From CG1-02-35-72 sp045046885 (GTDB lineage Bacteria; Bacteroidota; Bacteroidia; Flavobacteriales; Flavobacteriaceae), in NCBI GenBank assembly GCA_045046885.1, contig JASFYX010000046.1:9874-73873 (forward strand): a DNA stretch of 64,000 bases, read 5' to 3'. The translations under genes were made by a program, and so were the position numbers. Under the pieces are notes generated by a model. It had not been told where the DNA came from, ran no database searches, and saw nothing but the letters and a program-made list of their open reading frames with translations. Of this stretch, positions 1 to 8,025 are shown piece after piece. Positions within the stretch are counted from its first letter, which is position 1; each line of letters starts with the position of its first letter.

Positions 1-593
1 CTTGTTAGCCAAGCCGGACTTTTATCCCAAGTAGGGGCAACCAAAATCTGAACACCTTTTTGGTACATAGCATTTCTTGCTAAGGGCATAAAATTTTCCC
101 AACAAATAAGGCCACCTATTTTACCGGCTGAGGTGTTATAAGTCTTTAAAGTACTGCCATCGCCTTGTGCCCATACAAGACGTTCGCCACCTGTGGGGAT
201 GAGTTTACGGTGTTTGCCTATTATTTTCCCTTCGTCATTAATAAATAGAATGCTATTGTACAAACTGGCATTACTGGTTTCAGAATTTTTTTCGTGCATA
301 CCAATGGTCACATTAATATTGGCGCTTTTGGCTGCTTTGCTGAGTTTTTCTGTGGTATCATCAGGTACAGATACGGCATTTTTAACTAATTCTAAATACA
401 AGCCATTTAAAACAGCACCTTTGCTGTTGGGGATAAGCCAAACCCAATCGGGGTAACCCGAAATAAATACTTCGGGAAAAACAATAAGTTTAGCGCCTTG
501 TTTACCAGCTTCTGTAATGGCTTTGCAGGCAATGTTTACTGTTTCTACTTTGTTTAAAAATTTTGGAGCTAGTTGTGCAGCGGCTATTTTCAT
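1..593 (-). CDS. Nitrilase (carbon-nitrogen hydrolase), N-terminal part, runs off the window
   Basis: Start ATG at 591-593 on the minus strand; about 197 codons are present and the C-terminus lies left of the window. The nitrilase catalytic triad is visible in order: Glu in VFPEVFISGYP, Lys in HRKLIPTGGER and the nucleophile Cys in GGLICWENFMPLAR. The CWENFMPLAR form is typical of true nitrilases, which turn a nitrile into a carboxylic acid and ammonia, rather than of amidases. The protein has no signal peptide, so it should be cytoplasmic. Its substrate cannot be told from the sequence. It lies 11 bp upstream of the end of the neighbouring channel gene's coding region and on the same strand. 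Confidence 0.85.
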   Translation of the reverse strand, partial: MKIAAAQLAPKFLNKVETVNIACKAITEAGKQGAKLIVFPEVFISGYPDWVWLIPNSKGAVLNGLYLELVKNAVSVPDDTTEKLSKAAKSANINVTIGMHEKNSETSNASLYNSILFINDEGKIIGKHRKLIPTGGERLVWAQGDGSTLKTYNTSAGKIGGLICWENFMPLARNAMYQKGVQILVAPTWDKSPAWLT

Positions 594-604
594 GATTTTT
601 AGAT

Positions 605-2416
605 TTAATTTAATAGTTGTGAGATTAATGATACAGAGAATAGTGTTAACATAAACCAACCGATAAACCCTTGTATAATGGCTAAATAACGTGGTAATCC
701 TTTTATAGGAATTTCTCCAAAACCTAAGGTTGTAAAAGTGTTGATAGAAAGCATTAAGGCATTTAGTATTTTAATAAGCACATCATAACAAATGGTAATT
801 GAAAAGGCACCAATTAACAAGAACGATTTCCACCAACGTTTTTTTGTAGGTAGTTCATTCCATGTACCTTTCATAATATCTATTTTACTTAAAAAAGCCT
901 CGGTAAGTTTGCTGCCCGAAATAGCCCATTTATAAAGAGGCAAAGCAGTGGCCGTAAAAAACTTAGGGACTGTTTTCCCCTGTTGTGCTACCAAATTTTT
1001 AAATTCGTGGAATTCTAAGAGTTCGTTTTTTTGCTGTTCTAAATATACCTCATGAATACCTGCTTTTTTGTTCATATAGGTAAAGAAAAAAGCATAACGA
1101 TTCATGATGCGTTTCTTACCATTGGTATCCCAAGAATTAGGAAAAAACAAATAAATTAAGGCAAATAATAAAATGACATACATAGAAAAAACGACAGCTC
1201 TTTGTGGTTCTGTTCCATAAGCAGAGAATACTTTTAAAAATTGATTGATTTTTACGGTGAAAAAAGATTTAAAACTAGGGTTTTGATTGTATAAATATGC
1301 TAAGCGCTTTGTTTCTAAATCTTTAAATTCTATATATACTTGGTTGGCATAATCAGAGTCGTGTTGTAGTTTATAGAAGTCGTAAAACTGTCCTAACTGT
1401 TGCATTTCAAATTTATATGAATCGTCTAATTCAAATTTATATTTATTTTTATAATTGTCAAAAACGGTATCAATTTTATATAGTTCTTCATAATCTAATT
1501 CGTTGTTCTGTTCTAGTAAATATTTTAAATAAAGGTCATAGCCGGCAGAAGACAAAACTTTTCCTTTCCATTGCTTCCATCTATATACATTACTGATGCT
1601 AAAATGATTTATGTGTAATAAAAATGAATCATTAAAAATATTTTTTTCTACAAGATATACTTGTGAGTCATTAAAAGATTCTTTTGATAGATCCATTCTA
1701 TAATCTCCAAAATCATTACTATAAATACTGGTAAAAATTGAATTATCAACACTAATGTTTAAATATCCATTTCCTTTAAAAATATTTTCATCTATGCTTG
1801 TTTCTTGAATGCTATTGGTATTAAATTCAACCTTTTTACGCTTTGTTTTAGAAATGAATTTTGAATAAAAAATATAAAAATTAATAGAAGATCGGTTTTC
1901 TATAGAGCCAATATCTAATTTTACGTCTTTATAAAAAGTGCAATTATAAAATCCAATATCAGAACCATATTTAGGGTACTTTTTATTAAATTGTATAATT
2001 TGGTCATTTCCTAAAACGCTTGTATCCATTTCTAAATTATCTCTAAAAATGCAGTTATAAAAGAAAAGAGAGGTTGTATTGTAAATACGAACCTCTTTAT
2101 TAAAAATAAGAAAAGGTAATCCTTGTCCGCCTTCTTCTTTTTGATGCTCGAAATGAACGTTATATAAATCTATTTTTTTATTTATTACGATGGTGTCATT
2201 AGTGGTAAACTCAATTTGCCCATTAACAAACTCATAAGCAAATGCTGAATCTTTCTTTGTAAATGTGATGAAAGCATCTTTTAATTCAAAAATTGAATCT
2301 TTTTCAGAAGCAATCATTTTAAAAAAATCAGTATGAGAATATTCTTTTAATTTTATTTCTTGAGAAAAACTATTTACAGAAAATAATACAGCAATTACTA
2401 ATAATATCTTTTTCAT
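605..2416 (-). CDS. Secreted beta-solenoid / K+-channel-like fusion protein, copy 2
   Basis: 603 residues. I place the start at the ATG ending at 2416, which opens a clear signal peptide (MKKILLVIAVLFSVNSFSQ); the open frame extends further upstream but only through the preceding gene. After the signal peptide comes a long beta-rich stretch with repeated NCxF or NxF strands (pentapeptide/right-handed helix style), then a charged helical linker (DYANQVYIEFKDLETKR). Next come one membrane helix, a cytoplasmic-type stretch, and a C-terminal helix-pore-helix unit with the filter-like sequence TTLGFGEIP. The topology is self-consistent: solenoid outside, pore loop outside, C-terminus inside. It is a paralog of the gene immediately upstream. 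A cation, probably K+, channel is inferred from the filter. Confidence 0.7.
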   Translation of the reverse strand: MKKILLVIAVLFSVNSFSQEIKLKEYSHTDFFKMIASEKDSIFELKDAFITFTKKDSAFAYEFVNGQIEFTTNDTIVINKKIDLYNVHFEHQKEEGGQGLPFLIFNKEVRIYNTTSLFFYNCIFRDNLEMDTSVLGNDQIIQFNKKYPKYGSDIGFYNCTFYKDVKLDIGSIENRSSINFYIFYSKFISKTKRKKVEFNTNSIQETSIDENIFKGNGYLNISVDNSIFTSIYSNDFGDYRMDLSKESFNDSQVYLVEKNIFNDSFLLHINHFSISNVYRWKQWKGKVLSSAGYDLYLKYLLEQNNELDYEELYKIDTVFDNYKNKYKFELDDSYKFEMQQLGQFYDFYKLQHDSDYANQVYIEFKDLETKRLAYLYNQNPSFKSFFTVKINQFLKVFSAYGTEPQRAVVFSMYVILLFALIYLFFPNSWDTNGKKRIMNRYAFFFTYMNKKAGIHEVYLEQQKNELLEFHEFKNLVAQQGKTVPKFFTATALPLYKWAISGSKLTEAFLSKIDIMKGTWNELPTKKRWWKSFLLIGAFSITICYDVLIKILNALMLSINTFTTLGFGEIPIKGLPRYLAIIQGFIGWFMLTLFSVSLISQLLN

Positions 2417-2421
2417 AAATA

Positions 2422-4245
2422 TTAATTTAACAATTGCGATATTAACGATACAGAGAAAATAGTTAGCATAAACCACCCTATAAATCCTTGAATAATGGCT
2501 AAATAACGTGGTATGCCTTTTATGGGTATTTCGCCAAAGCCTAAAGTAGTAAAGGTGTTTATAGAGAGGGTTAAAGCATTTAAAAACTTGACAAAAAGGT
2601 CTAAAATGATGAGTATAAAAATCCACAATGCCATTATAATACTGGTTGTATAACGCCGTTTTGGGGGTAACTCTATCCATTTGCCTTTTAAAATATCGGT
2701 GTATTTTAAGATGCGACCTGTCATTTTGTAATTGTAAGAAGAGAAGTAATAAATGGGTTTGGTGAGCCAAATAAAATAGCCAGGAATCTCTTTTTTACTC
2801 TCGTTCATATAAGAACGAAATTCATTAAATGTCATTATATCATGCCGACGTTCTTCTTCGTAAATTTCTTTGATACCTTCATTTTTTCTGAAATATTTTG
2901 TAAATAAGGTCATGCGGCGCATCAATTTATTGCGGCTCATAGAATCCCAACTGTTGGGAAAGAAAAGATATACAAAAGCGAAGAATAAAACTACATAAAT
3001 TGACGCTATAACGGCTTGTGAAGGTTTGGTGCCATAGGCCGAAAAAACATCTAAAAACTGATTAATTTTCCACGTAAAATAGGTTTTAAAAGAAGGGTTA
3101 CTGCCATATAAATAAGCAAAGCGTTGTGTTTCTAATTCTTTTAGCTCTATATATACTTCGTTGGCGTACTCGGTGTCGTGTTGTTTTTTGTAAAAATCGT
3201 AAAAATTGCCCAACAAACGCATTTCGTCTTTATAGGCATTTTCAATTTGGTAACGGAATTTGTTTTTATAGAGAGCCATTAAACTGTCGTAAGTGGCAAA
3301 AACTTTTGGTGTACTATTTGTAAACTCAGGCGGGTTGTCTAATCTGTATATATAGGTTCTAAAACCATCGCTCGATATGAGTTTTTTTTGCCATTGCGAC
3401 CATCGGTATAGGTGATTACTGTTAAAATCATCGATGTTTAATATGACATCTTTGTTAAAAACATTTTCTTCCATTAAAAACATATGCGAACTGTTTAATG
3501 ACGCTTTTAACAGCTCTGTACGATAATTGTTGAAATGGTTGTAAGAAATACTCGAAAAACTTGAAGTGTCTATAGTTAAATTAATAAAACCATCACCTAG
3601 AAAAATGTTGTTTTCAAATTCTGTAGAACGAATATTATTGACACCAATTTCAATAGGTTTTAAATCTTTTTTACGTTTAAAATTACAATTTTTTACAGAG
3701 ATGTTTAATGAAGAATAGGTTTCTATGGTACCGATATTTAGTATAAAATTATTTTTAATAAGGCAATTAGAAAAGCCAATTTCACCGTCGTATAAATCGT
3801 AATTAGCAAATAGATAGGTGACAGTATTGTTTAAAGGAAGGTCATCATCAATATCAACGGAGGCATTAAACACACAGTTGTAAAACAATAAGGCTGTGGT
3901 ATTTTTAATAGTTACATTTTTATTAAAAATAATGTGATGCAGCGCTTGTCCGTCTTCTGCACTGTTGTGGATAAAATTGACATTTTCTAAAACGATTGCT
4001 TTGTTAATGGTAAGGGTATCAGTACTTATAAACTTGCGTTTCCCGTCAATGGTTGTAAAGGCATAAAGCGAATCGGTGGCCTCATTAAATTCAATAACGG
4101 CATCTTTGAGTTTAAAAATCGAATCTTTTTCGGCTTTAAGCATTTTAAAGAATTGCGTATGCGATAATTTTTTGAATTTAATGTTTTGGCTAAAACTATA
4201 TACCGACATTAAAAGTAAAGCGTAAAGAATGAATTTATTTTTCAT
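2422..4245 (-). CDS. Secreted beta-solenoid / K+-channel-like fusion protein, copy 1
   Basis: 607 residues, starting with signal peptide MKNKFILYALLLMSVYSFSQ. It has the same architecture as its downstream neighbour: periplasmic beta-solenoid (about residues 20-330), helical linker with EYANEVYIELKELETQR, a membrane helix near AVIASIYVVLFFAFVYLFF, a cytoplasmic segment, then outer helix, pore with TTLGFGEIP and inner helix ending ISQLLN. The last 50 residues differ from the neighbour at only three positions, while the solenoids are much more diverged. The two genes are 5 bp apart and probably co-transcribed. Ion_trans_2-type channels carry a TxGFG-like filter, so K+ or other cation conduction is likely, gated or modulated by the outer domain (inference). 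Confidence 0.7.
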   Translation of the reverse strand: MKNKFILYALLLMSVYSFSQNIKFKKLSHTQFFKMLKAEKDSIFKLKDAVIEFNEATDSLYAFTTIDGKRKFISTDTLTINKAIVLENVNFIHNSAEDGQALHHIIFNKNVTIKNTTALLFYNCVFNASVDIDDDLPLNNTVTYLFANYDLYDGEIGFSNCLIKNNFILNIGTIETYSSLNISVKNCNFKRKKDLKPIEIGVNNIRSTEFENNIFLGDGFINLTIDTSSFSSISYNHFNNYRTELLKASLNSSHMFLMEENVFNKDVILNIDDFNSNHLYRWSQWQKKLISSDGFRTYIYRLDNPPEFTNSTPKVFATYDSLMALYKNKFRYQIENAYKDEMRLLGNFYDFYKKQHDTEYANEVYIELKELETQRFAYLYGSNPSFKTYFTWKINQFLDVFSAYGTKPSQAVIASIYVVLFFAFVYLFFPNSWDSMSRNKLMRRMTLFTKYFRKNEGIKEIYEEERRHDIMTFNEFRSYMNESKKEIPGYFIWLTKPIYYFSSYNYKMTGRILKYTDILKGKWIELPPKRRYTTSIIMALWIFILIILDLFVKFLNALTLSINTFTTLGFGEIPIKGIPRYLAIIQGFIGWFMLTIFSVSLISQLLN

Positions 4246-4312
4246 AGGCGAATATTTTAAAACATTAAAAACTTGTAAAATTAAGGGTTACATTTTTTTA
4301 TTAAAAGGGATT

Positions 4313-5086
4313 TTATAGTGCTAATTCTTTTTCTATATTTTTTATAAGAGATTGTATATCATGCAATAAAGTTATCCTACTTTTTTTTGAGCTCATTGTA
4401 AAATCTAATTTAATAGCAATAACATTCAATATGTTTTGCTGTTTAAATAGCGCTTGATAATTTGGCGCTTTTCCATACTCTATTTTGTACTTGCTATATT
4501 TCTTTTTATTCATAATTAAAAAGTTCAACTTATTAATTACTATACCGTCAATATTAATTTGCTGCACATCTAAACGGTCTTTTAAGGTGCTATTAAGATT
4601 CCTAATATTTATTTCTAAACTAGTAAAGGCTTGTCTTATGAAATCATTAGAAATGACACTTAAATTTCCAGAATTTTTTAAGTCACTGTAGGTATTAATA
4701 ACAGGTGTACTTGTGTTCAAATTCCATAATATTTCTTTGATAATACTGTCTTTCTTATTGTTATTAAGTAAAGATTTACGGCCTTCTTTACTTAAAGATT
4801 TTACAATATATTCCAATCTTAATTCTTCATTACTAATTTGTTCTAAAGAATTCGTTTCGGCTTTTTTAAGATCTACCAAAAGATTGTTTAGAATTTTAAG
4901 TTCTTGATTTTTTTGTTTCCTGATTTCGTTCCAAGTGCTTACTTGAAGAGCTAATAGAATGCCAACCATGACAAGTACAATTTCACCAATGGCGTATTTA
5001 AGGTAGTTTGTGGTGCGCGTTACAGAGGGTTTTTCTGAAATTAATTTTTTGCGGATAGAGTTGAATAGTTTTGCCATAGTCATCAC
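4313..5086 (-). CDS. DUF6090 family membrane protein
   Basis: 257 residues. The N-terminal part has the hallmark of this Bacteroidetes family: a short basic stretch, then NYLKYAIGEIVLVMVG and ILLALQVSTWNEIRKQ, which form one membrane helix followed by a conserved WNE. The remainder is charged and helical and likely faces the periplasm. The function is not known. The ATG at 5086 overlaps the stop of the upstream serine hydrolase gene by the 4-base ATGA pattern, suggesting translational coupling; a second ATG at 5077 (MAKLFNSIRKK) would give the start usual in the family, so the first three residues are uncertain. Confidence 0.75.
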   Translation of the reverse strand: MMTMAKLFNSIRKKLISEKPSVTRTTNYLKYAIGEIVLVMVGILLALQVSTWNEIRKQKNQELKILNNLLVDLKKAETNSLEQISNEELRLEYIVKSLSKEGRKSLLNNNKKDSIIKEILWNLNTSTPVINTYSDLKNSGNLSVISNDFIRQAFTSLEINIRNLNSTLKDRLDVQQINIDGIVINKLNFLIMNKKKYSKYKIEYGKAPNYQALFKQQNILNVIAIKLDFTMSSKKSRITLLHDIQSLIKNIEKELAL

Positions 5087-6648
5087 TCTTTAACCCGTTT
5101 AAGATCCAAGTCTTGAAAATCAAAACTGAAATCTATATTGGGTGAAATACCTTTCATTTTAATGGCAATGGCTTTGCCGTTTTCATCTAAAGTAAACATA
5201 GCAAAAGCATCGGCATTCATATCTCTAAAAGCCCATTTTATGGCAAAAGTATTGGCCTTGTAAAACGCCATAGGACCGTTGAGTTTTGGTGAACGTAATG
5301 ATTTAAACCACAATTGTTTGCCTTTCAAAAAGATTTTTATCATGCCAAACCAATTGTCTTTATAAAAGCCCACATAATTAGAGGTATTGATAGGTGTGTT
5401 TTTAGCCGCTTCTACCGTTTTCCAAACCTTTTTTGTAACCGTACCCCCTTTTTGTTGTCTGTTTGCTAAAGCTTTAACGTATCTGTTTACCCAATCAGAC
5501 TTTGGAATACCCAAATAGCTGTCAACTATTGTATTGCTAACCGCCGAAAATAAAGCACCGCCGCCATCGCTTGTGTTGGTTAATACAATGATAGATAAAC
5601 CCATTTCGGGGATGAGTATTATTTGCGACAACATACCGGGTAAACCGCCTGTATGACTGTATATCATATAACCGTTTAAATCTACAATACCCCAACCCAA
5701 ACCGTAAGCACTTAAATGTGATTTATAAGGTGCTTTAGATGTTGGTTTATAACTTCTTACGGTGTAGGGCGTCCACATTTTATTGTGATTTTTAAGTGAT
5801 ACCAGTCTTTTATTATCGCCATAAACACCATTGTTGAGGTGCATAGTTACCCACTTTGTTAAATCGCTTATTGAGGCGTTGATGCCGCCAGCCGAAGCGC
5901 CGACACCAATATCAAAAGGTTTTAGTGGAACGAGTTTTCCGTTAATATCGGCATGAGGTGTCGCCACATTATTTTTATCGGTCAAACGTTGGTAAGTCCC
6001 TGCCGACTCATTCATTCCTAAGGGCTTCATAATATTGTCTTCAACAAAGGCACTCCAGCTTTTTCCGCTGATGCGTTTGACTACTTCGCCGGCTATCATG
6101 TACAACAGATTGTCGTAATCGAACTTGGTTCTAAATGCCGATTGTGGTTTTTGATACTGAAAACTTTTGGCCACATCTTCAATTGTAAAATCGGCGCCAT
6201 CAGGAAAGAACATTAAATCGCCAGCACCCAATCCCAATCCACTGCGGTGGGTAAGCAAATCGACTATTGTAAAATTAGCCGTGACGTAGGCATTGTACAT
6301 TTTAAACTTTGGGATGTAGTCAACTACTTTATCATGCCAATTGAGTTGTTTTCTATCCACCAAAATAGCAAGAGCCATACTTGTAAAAGCTTTACTGTTT
6401 GAAGCTATGGCAAAACGCGTATGCACATTGACCTTTTTATGGGTTTTGACGGATGTAACGCCGTAACCCTTTAAATGAATTACTTTATTGTCTTTAACAA
6501 CTGCCACACCCACACCAGCTACATTAAATTTTAGCAATGCATTTTGTACCAATTGGTCTATTTGTTTTGAAGTGATTTGTGCGTTTGCAGAGGTAGTAAA
6601 TACCATAAACAGCACAAAAGCCATAAGGCTTAAGTCGAGTTTTTTCAC
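5083..6648 (-). CDS. Secreted serine hydrolase, class C beta-lactamase / penicillin-binding fold
   Basis: 521 residues with a Sec signal peptide ending at SANAQ (residue 24). The active-site SxxK motif is S83-N-S-K86 and the second motif is the YDN of DYDNLLYMIAGEV. The catalytic domain covers roughly residues 25-380. A C-terminal beta domain of about 130 residues follows, like the DUF3471 tail common in these esterase or D-aminopeptidase-like enzymes. The likely site is the periplasm or outside the cell. The substrate is open (beta-lactam, D-amino peptide or ester); many members of this family are not antibiotic resistance enzymes. The gene is coupled to the DUF6090 gene downstream by a 4-bp overlap. 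Confidence 0.85.
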   Translation of the reverse strand: MKKLDLSLMAFVLFMVFTTSANAQITSKQIDQLVQNALLKFNVAGVGVAVVKDNKVIHLKGYGVTSVKTHKKVNVHTRFAIASNSKAFTSMALAILVDRKQLNWHDKVVDYIPKFKMYNAYVTANFTIVDLLTHRSGLGLGAGDLMFFPDGADFTIEDVAKSFQYQKPQSAFRTKFDYDNLLYMIAGEVVKRISGKSWSAFVEDNIMKPLGMNESAGTYQRLTDKNNVATPHADINGKLVPLKPFDIGVGASAGGINASISDLTKWVTMHLNNGVYGDNKRLVSLKNHNKMWTPYTVRSYKPTSKAPYKSHLSAYGLGWGIVDLNGYMIYSHTGGLPGMLSQIILIPEMGLSIIVLTNTSDGGGALFSAVSNTIVDSYLGIPKSDWVNRYVKALANRQQKGGTVTKKVWKTVEAAKNTPINTSNYVGFYKDNWFGMIKIFLKGKQLWFKSLRSPKLNGPMAFYKANTFAIKWAFRDMNADAFAMFTLDENGKAIAIKMKGISPNIDFSFDFQDLDLKRVKE

Positions 6649-6798
6649 GATTTTAGTTTTTAGTTAGTAGTTAAAAAGTCGTAAAATAAACGGTAAATAC
6701 CTTTAAACTTTATGACTTTCAGAGGCTTAAATTATAGAATAAAGTTGACACAGCCAAATAGCCAACTTTCTGAGCGCTTTTATACGCTGATTATAATG

Positions 6799-6806
6799 TA
6801 TATTTG
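6799..6806 (+). promoter_or_regulatory. Promoter -7 element (TAnnTTTG) for the beta-carbonic anhydrase gene
   Basis: TATATTTG matches the Bacteroidetes primary sigma -7 consensus and lies 22 bp before the ATG. No clean TTG -33 element is seen at the right distance, so this is supported by the -7 box and position only. Confidence 0.45.
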
Positions 6807-6827
6807 TCTGCTAACAGATATCTTTAA

Positions 6828-7436
6828 ATGAGAACCCAAACCAAAGAACTGCAACAAAACTTAAGTCCGAAACAAGCCCACAGTATTTTAGTTGAAGGCA
6901 ATAAGCGTTTTGTCAACAATCTCAAAGCGCATCGCAACTTAAAGGCACAGGTTTACGAAACTAGTGAAGGTCAATTTCCGTTTGCTGTTATTTTGAGTTG
7001 TATAGACTCGCGTGTACCAGCCGAATTGGTTTTTGACCAAGGTATTGGCGATATTTTTAGTGTGCGCATTGCAGGCAACGTCATAAATAATGATATTTTA
7101 GGCTCCATGGAATACGCTTGTAAAATAGGAGGCTCTAAGATACTGGTGGTTATGGGGCACTCAAATTGTGGTGCCATAACAGCGGCTTGTAATCACGTTG
7201 AATTGGGTAATATGACGCCCCTGCTCGCTAAAATAAAACCGTCAATGAATACAGTTTCTAACAGTAAAACGTTTAGTAGTACGCAAATAGAGGAGGTAAG
7301 TCGTATAAACGTCTCTCATTCTATAGATATAATTCGACAGGAAAGTCCTATTTTAAATCAGATGGAAAAAATTGGAGTTATAGAAATAGTGGGTGCTTTC
7401 TACAGTGTAGAAAATGGTTCTGTAACTTTTATGTAA
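6828..7436 (+). CDS. can: Beta-class carbonic anhydrase
   Basis: 202 residues, cytoplasmic, no signal peptide. Zinc ligands and the Asp-Arg dyad are in place: C58-x-D60-S-R62, then H111 and C114 in MGHSNCGAI. The enzyme interconverts CO2 and bicarbonate, supplying bicarbonate for carboxylations; CarB encoded in this same window uses bicarbonate. It is transcribed divergently from the serine hydrolase. A stem-loop with a short T-run follows the stop. The window also encodes an unrelated alpha-class enzyme at 54119-54946 that is exported, so the two act in different compartments. Confidence 0.93.
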   Translation: MRTQTKELQQNLSPKQAHSILVEGNKRFVNNLKAHRNLKAQVYETSEGQFPFAVILSCIDSRVPAELVFDQGIGDIFSVRIAGNVINNDILGSMEYACKIGGSKILVVMGHSNCGAITAACNHVELGNMTPLLAKIKPSMNTVSNSKTFSSTQIEEVSRINVSHSIDIIRQESPILNQMEKIGVIEIVGAFYSVENGSVTFM

Positions 7437-7457
7437 AAATGTGAGTTTGGACTTAAG

Positions 7458-7492
7458 AAACGCAAATCACAACATGAATTGCGTTTATTTTT
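7458..7492 (+). terminator. Stem-loop terminator after the carbonic anhydrase gene
   Basis: An 8-bp stem (AAACGCAA paired with TTGCGTTT) begins 22 bp after the stop codon and is followed by ATTTTTA. It is a plausible rho-independent terminator, with a weak T-tract. Confidence 0.5.
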
Positions 7493-7506
7493 AGGTTTTT
7501 GTCCGT

Positions 7507-7552
7507 TCGAGCGCAGTCGAGAACTGTTTGATAACCTCTCGACTGCGCTCGA
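7507..7552. repeat. Intergenic inverted repeat, TCGAGCGCAGTCGAGA type
   Basis: Two perfect 16-nt arms (7507-7522 and 7537-7552) are separated by a 14-nt loop, between convergent genes. The core is GC-rich compared with its AT-rich surroundings. Elements of this type recur between genes in many flavobacterial genomes (from memory). The right-hand element at 60251-60286 shares its TTCGAG...TCGAGAAC ends. Confidence 0.75.
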
Positions 7553-7572
7553 GGTGACATTAAAGTGTCATT

Positions 7573-7809
7573 TTATTTTTTCTTTGGCATAGGGCCTCTT
7601 AAATGAATGACGAGTCCGTTTAAAAAATTACGCAATATCTGATCGCCACATGCCATATATTTTGGATGGTCTTCTTTTCTAAAAAAAGCACCTAATTCAG
7701 ATTTTGAAACTTTGAAATCTACCAAAGCACAAATTTTTACTATTTCGTCATCGCGCAATTTTAGTGCAACACGTAATTTTTTTAAAATATCATTATTTGT
7801 TAAGGCCAT
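7573..7809 (-). CDS. DUF1456 family protein (single-repeat YehS-like)
   Basis: 78 residues. The pattern TNNDILKKLRVALKLRDDEI followed by FFRKEDHPKYMACGDQ and ILRNFLNGLVIHLRG matches the DUF1456 repeat. Enterobacterial YehS carries two such repeats in about 150 residues; this protein has one, ending in a basic RGPMPKKK tail, a form I recall from other Flavobacteria. It is small, helical and cytoplasmic. The biochemical role is unknown. It is convergent with the carbonic anhydrase gene. Confidence 0.8.
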   Translation of the reverse strand: MALTNNDILKKLRVALKLRDDEIVKICALVDFKVSKSELGAFFRKEDHPKYMACGDQILRNFLNGLVIHLRGPMPKKK

Positions 7810-8025
7810 AGTATAATTTATTTTCTAGTTTAAGATTAAAATCCCACAATTTAATTGTAATTGCTATATTTTCTATAAATATCATTTTAAAATAACAAAT
7901 TACAATATCCAAATCTCAAATAAATATTGTTTGATTTTTGTTAATTGTTCTTTGGTGCTTATTAATAAATAATTTATTCATAATTTCAAATCTATGAATT
8001 TCAATCCACAGTCGCTCAGTAAATG

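Noticed and set aside
193..456. Open frame of 87 codons on the plus strand
   Set aside because: It lies antisense within the nitrilase gene and has no recognisable protein features.
2417..2770. Upstream extension of the second channel gene by 118 codons
   Set aside because: It overlaps the C-terminal pore of the first channel gene in another frame, has no family likeness, and the internal ATG at 2416 opens a perfect signal peptide.
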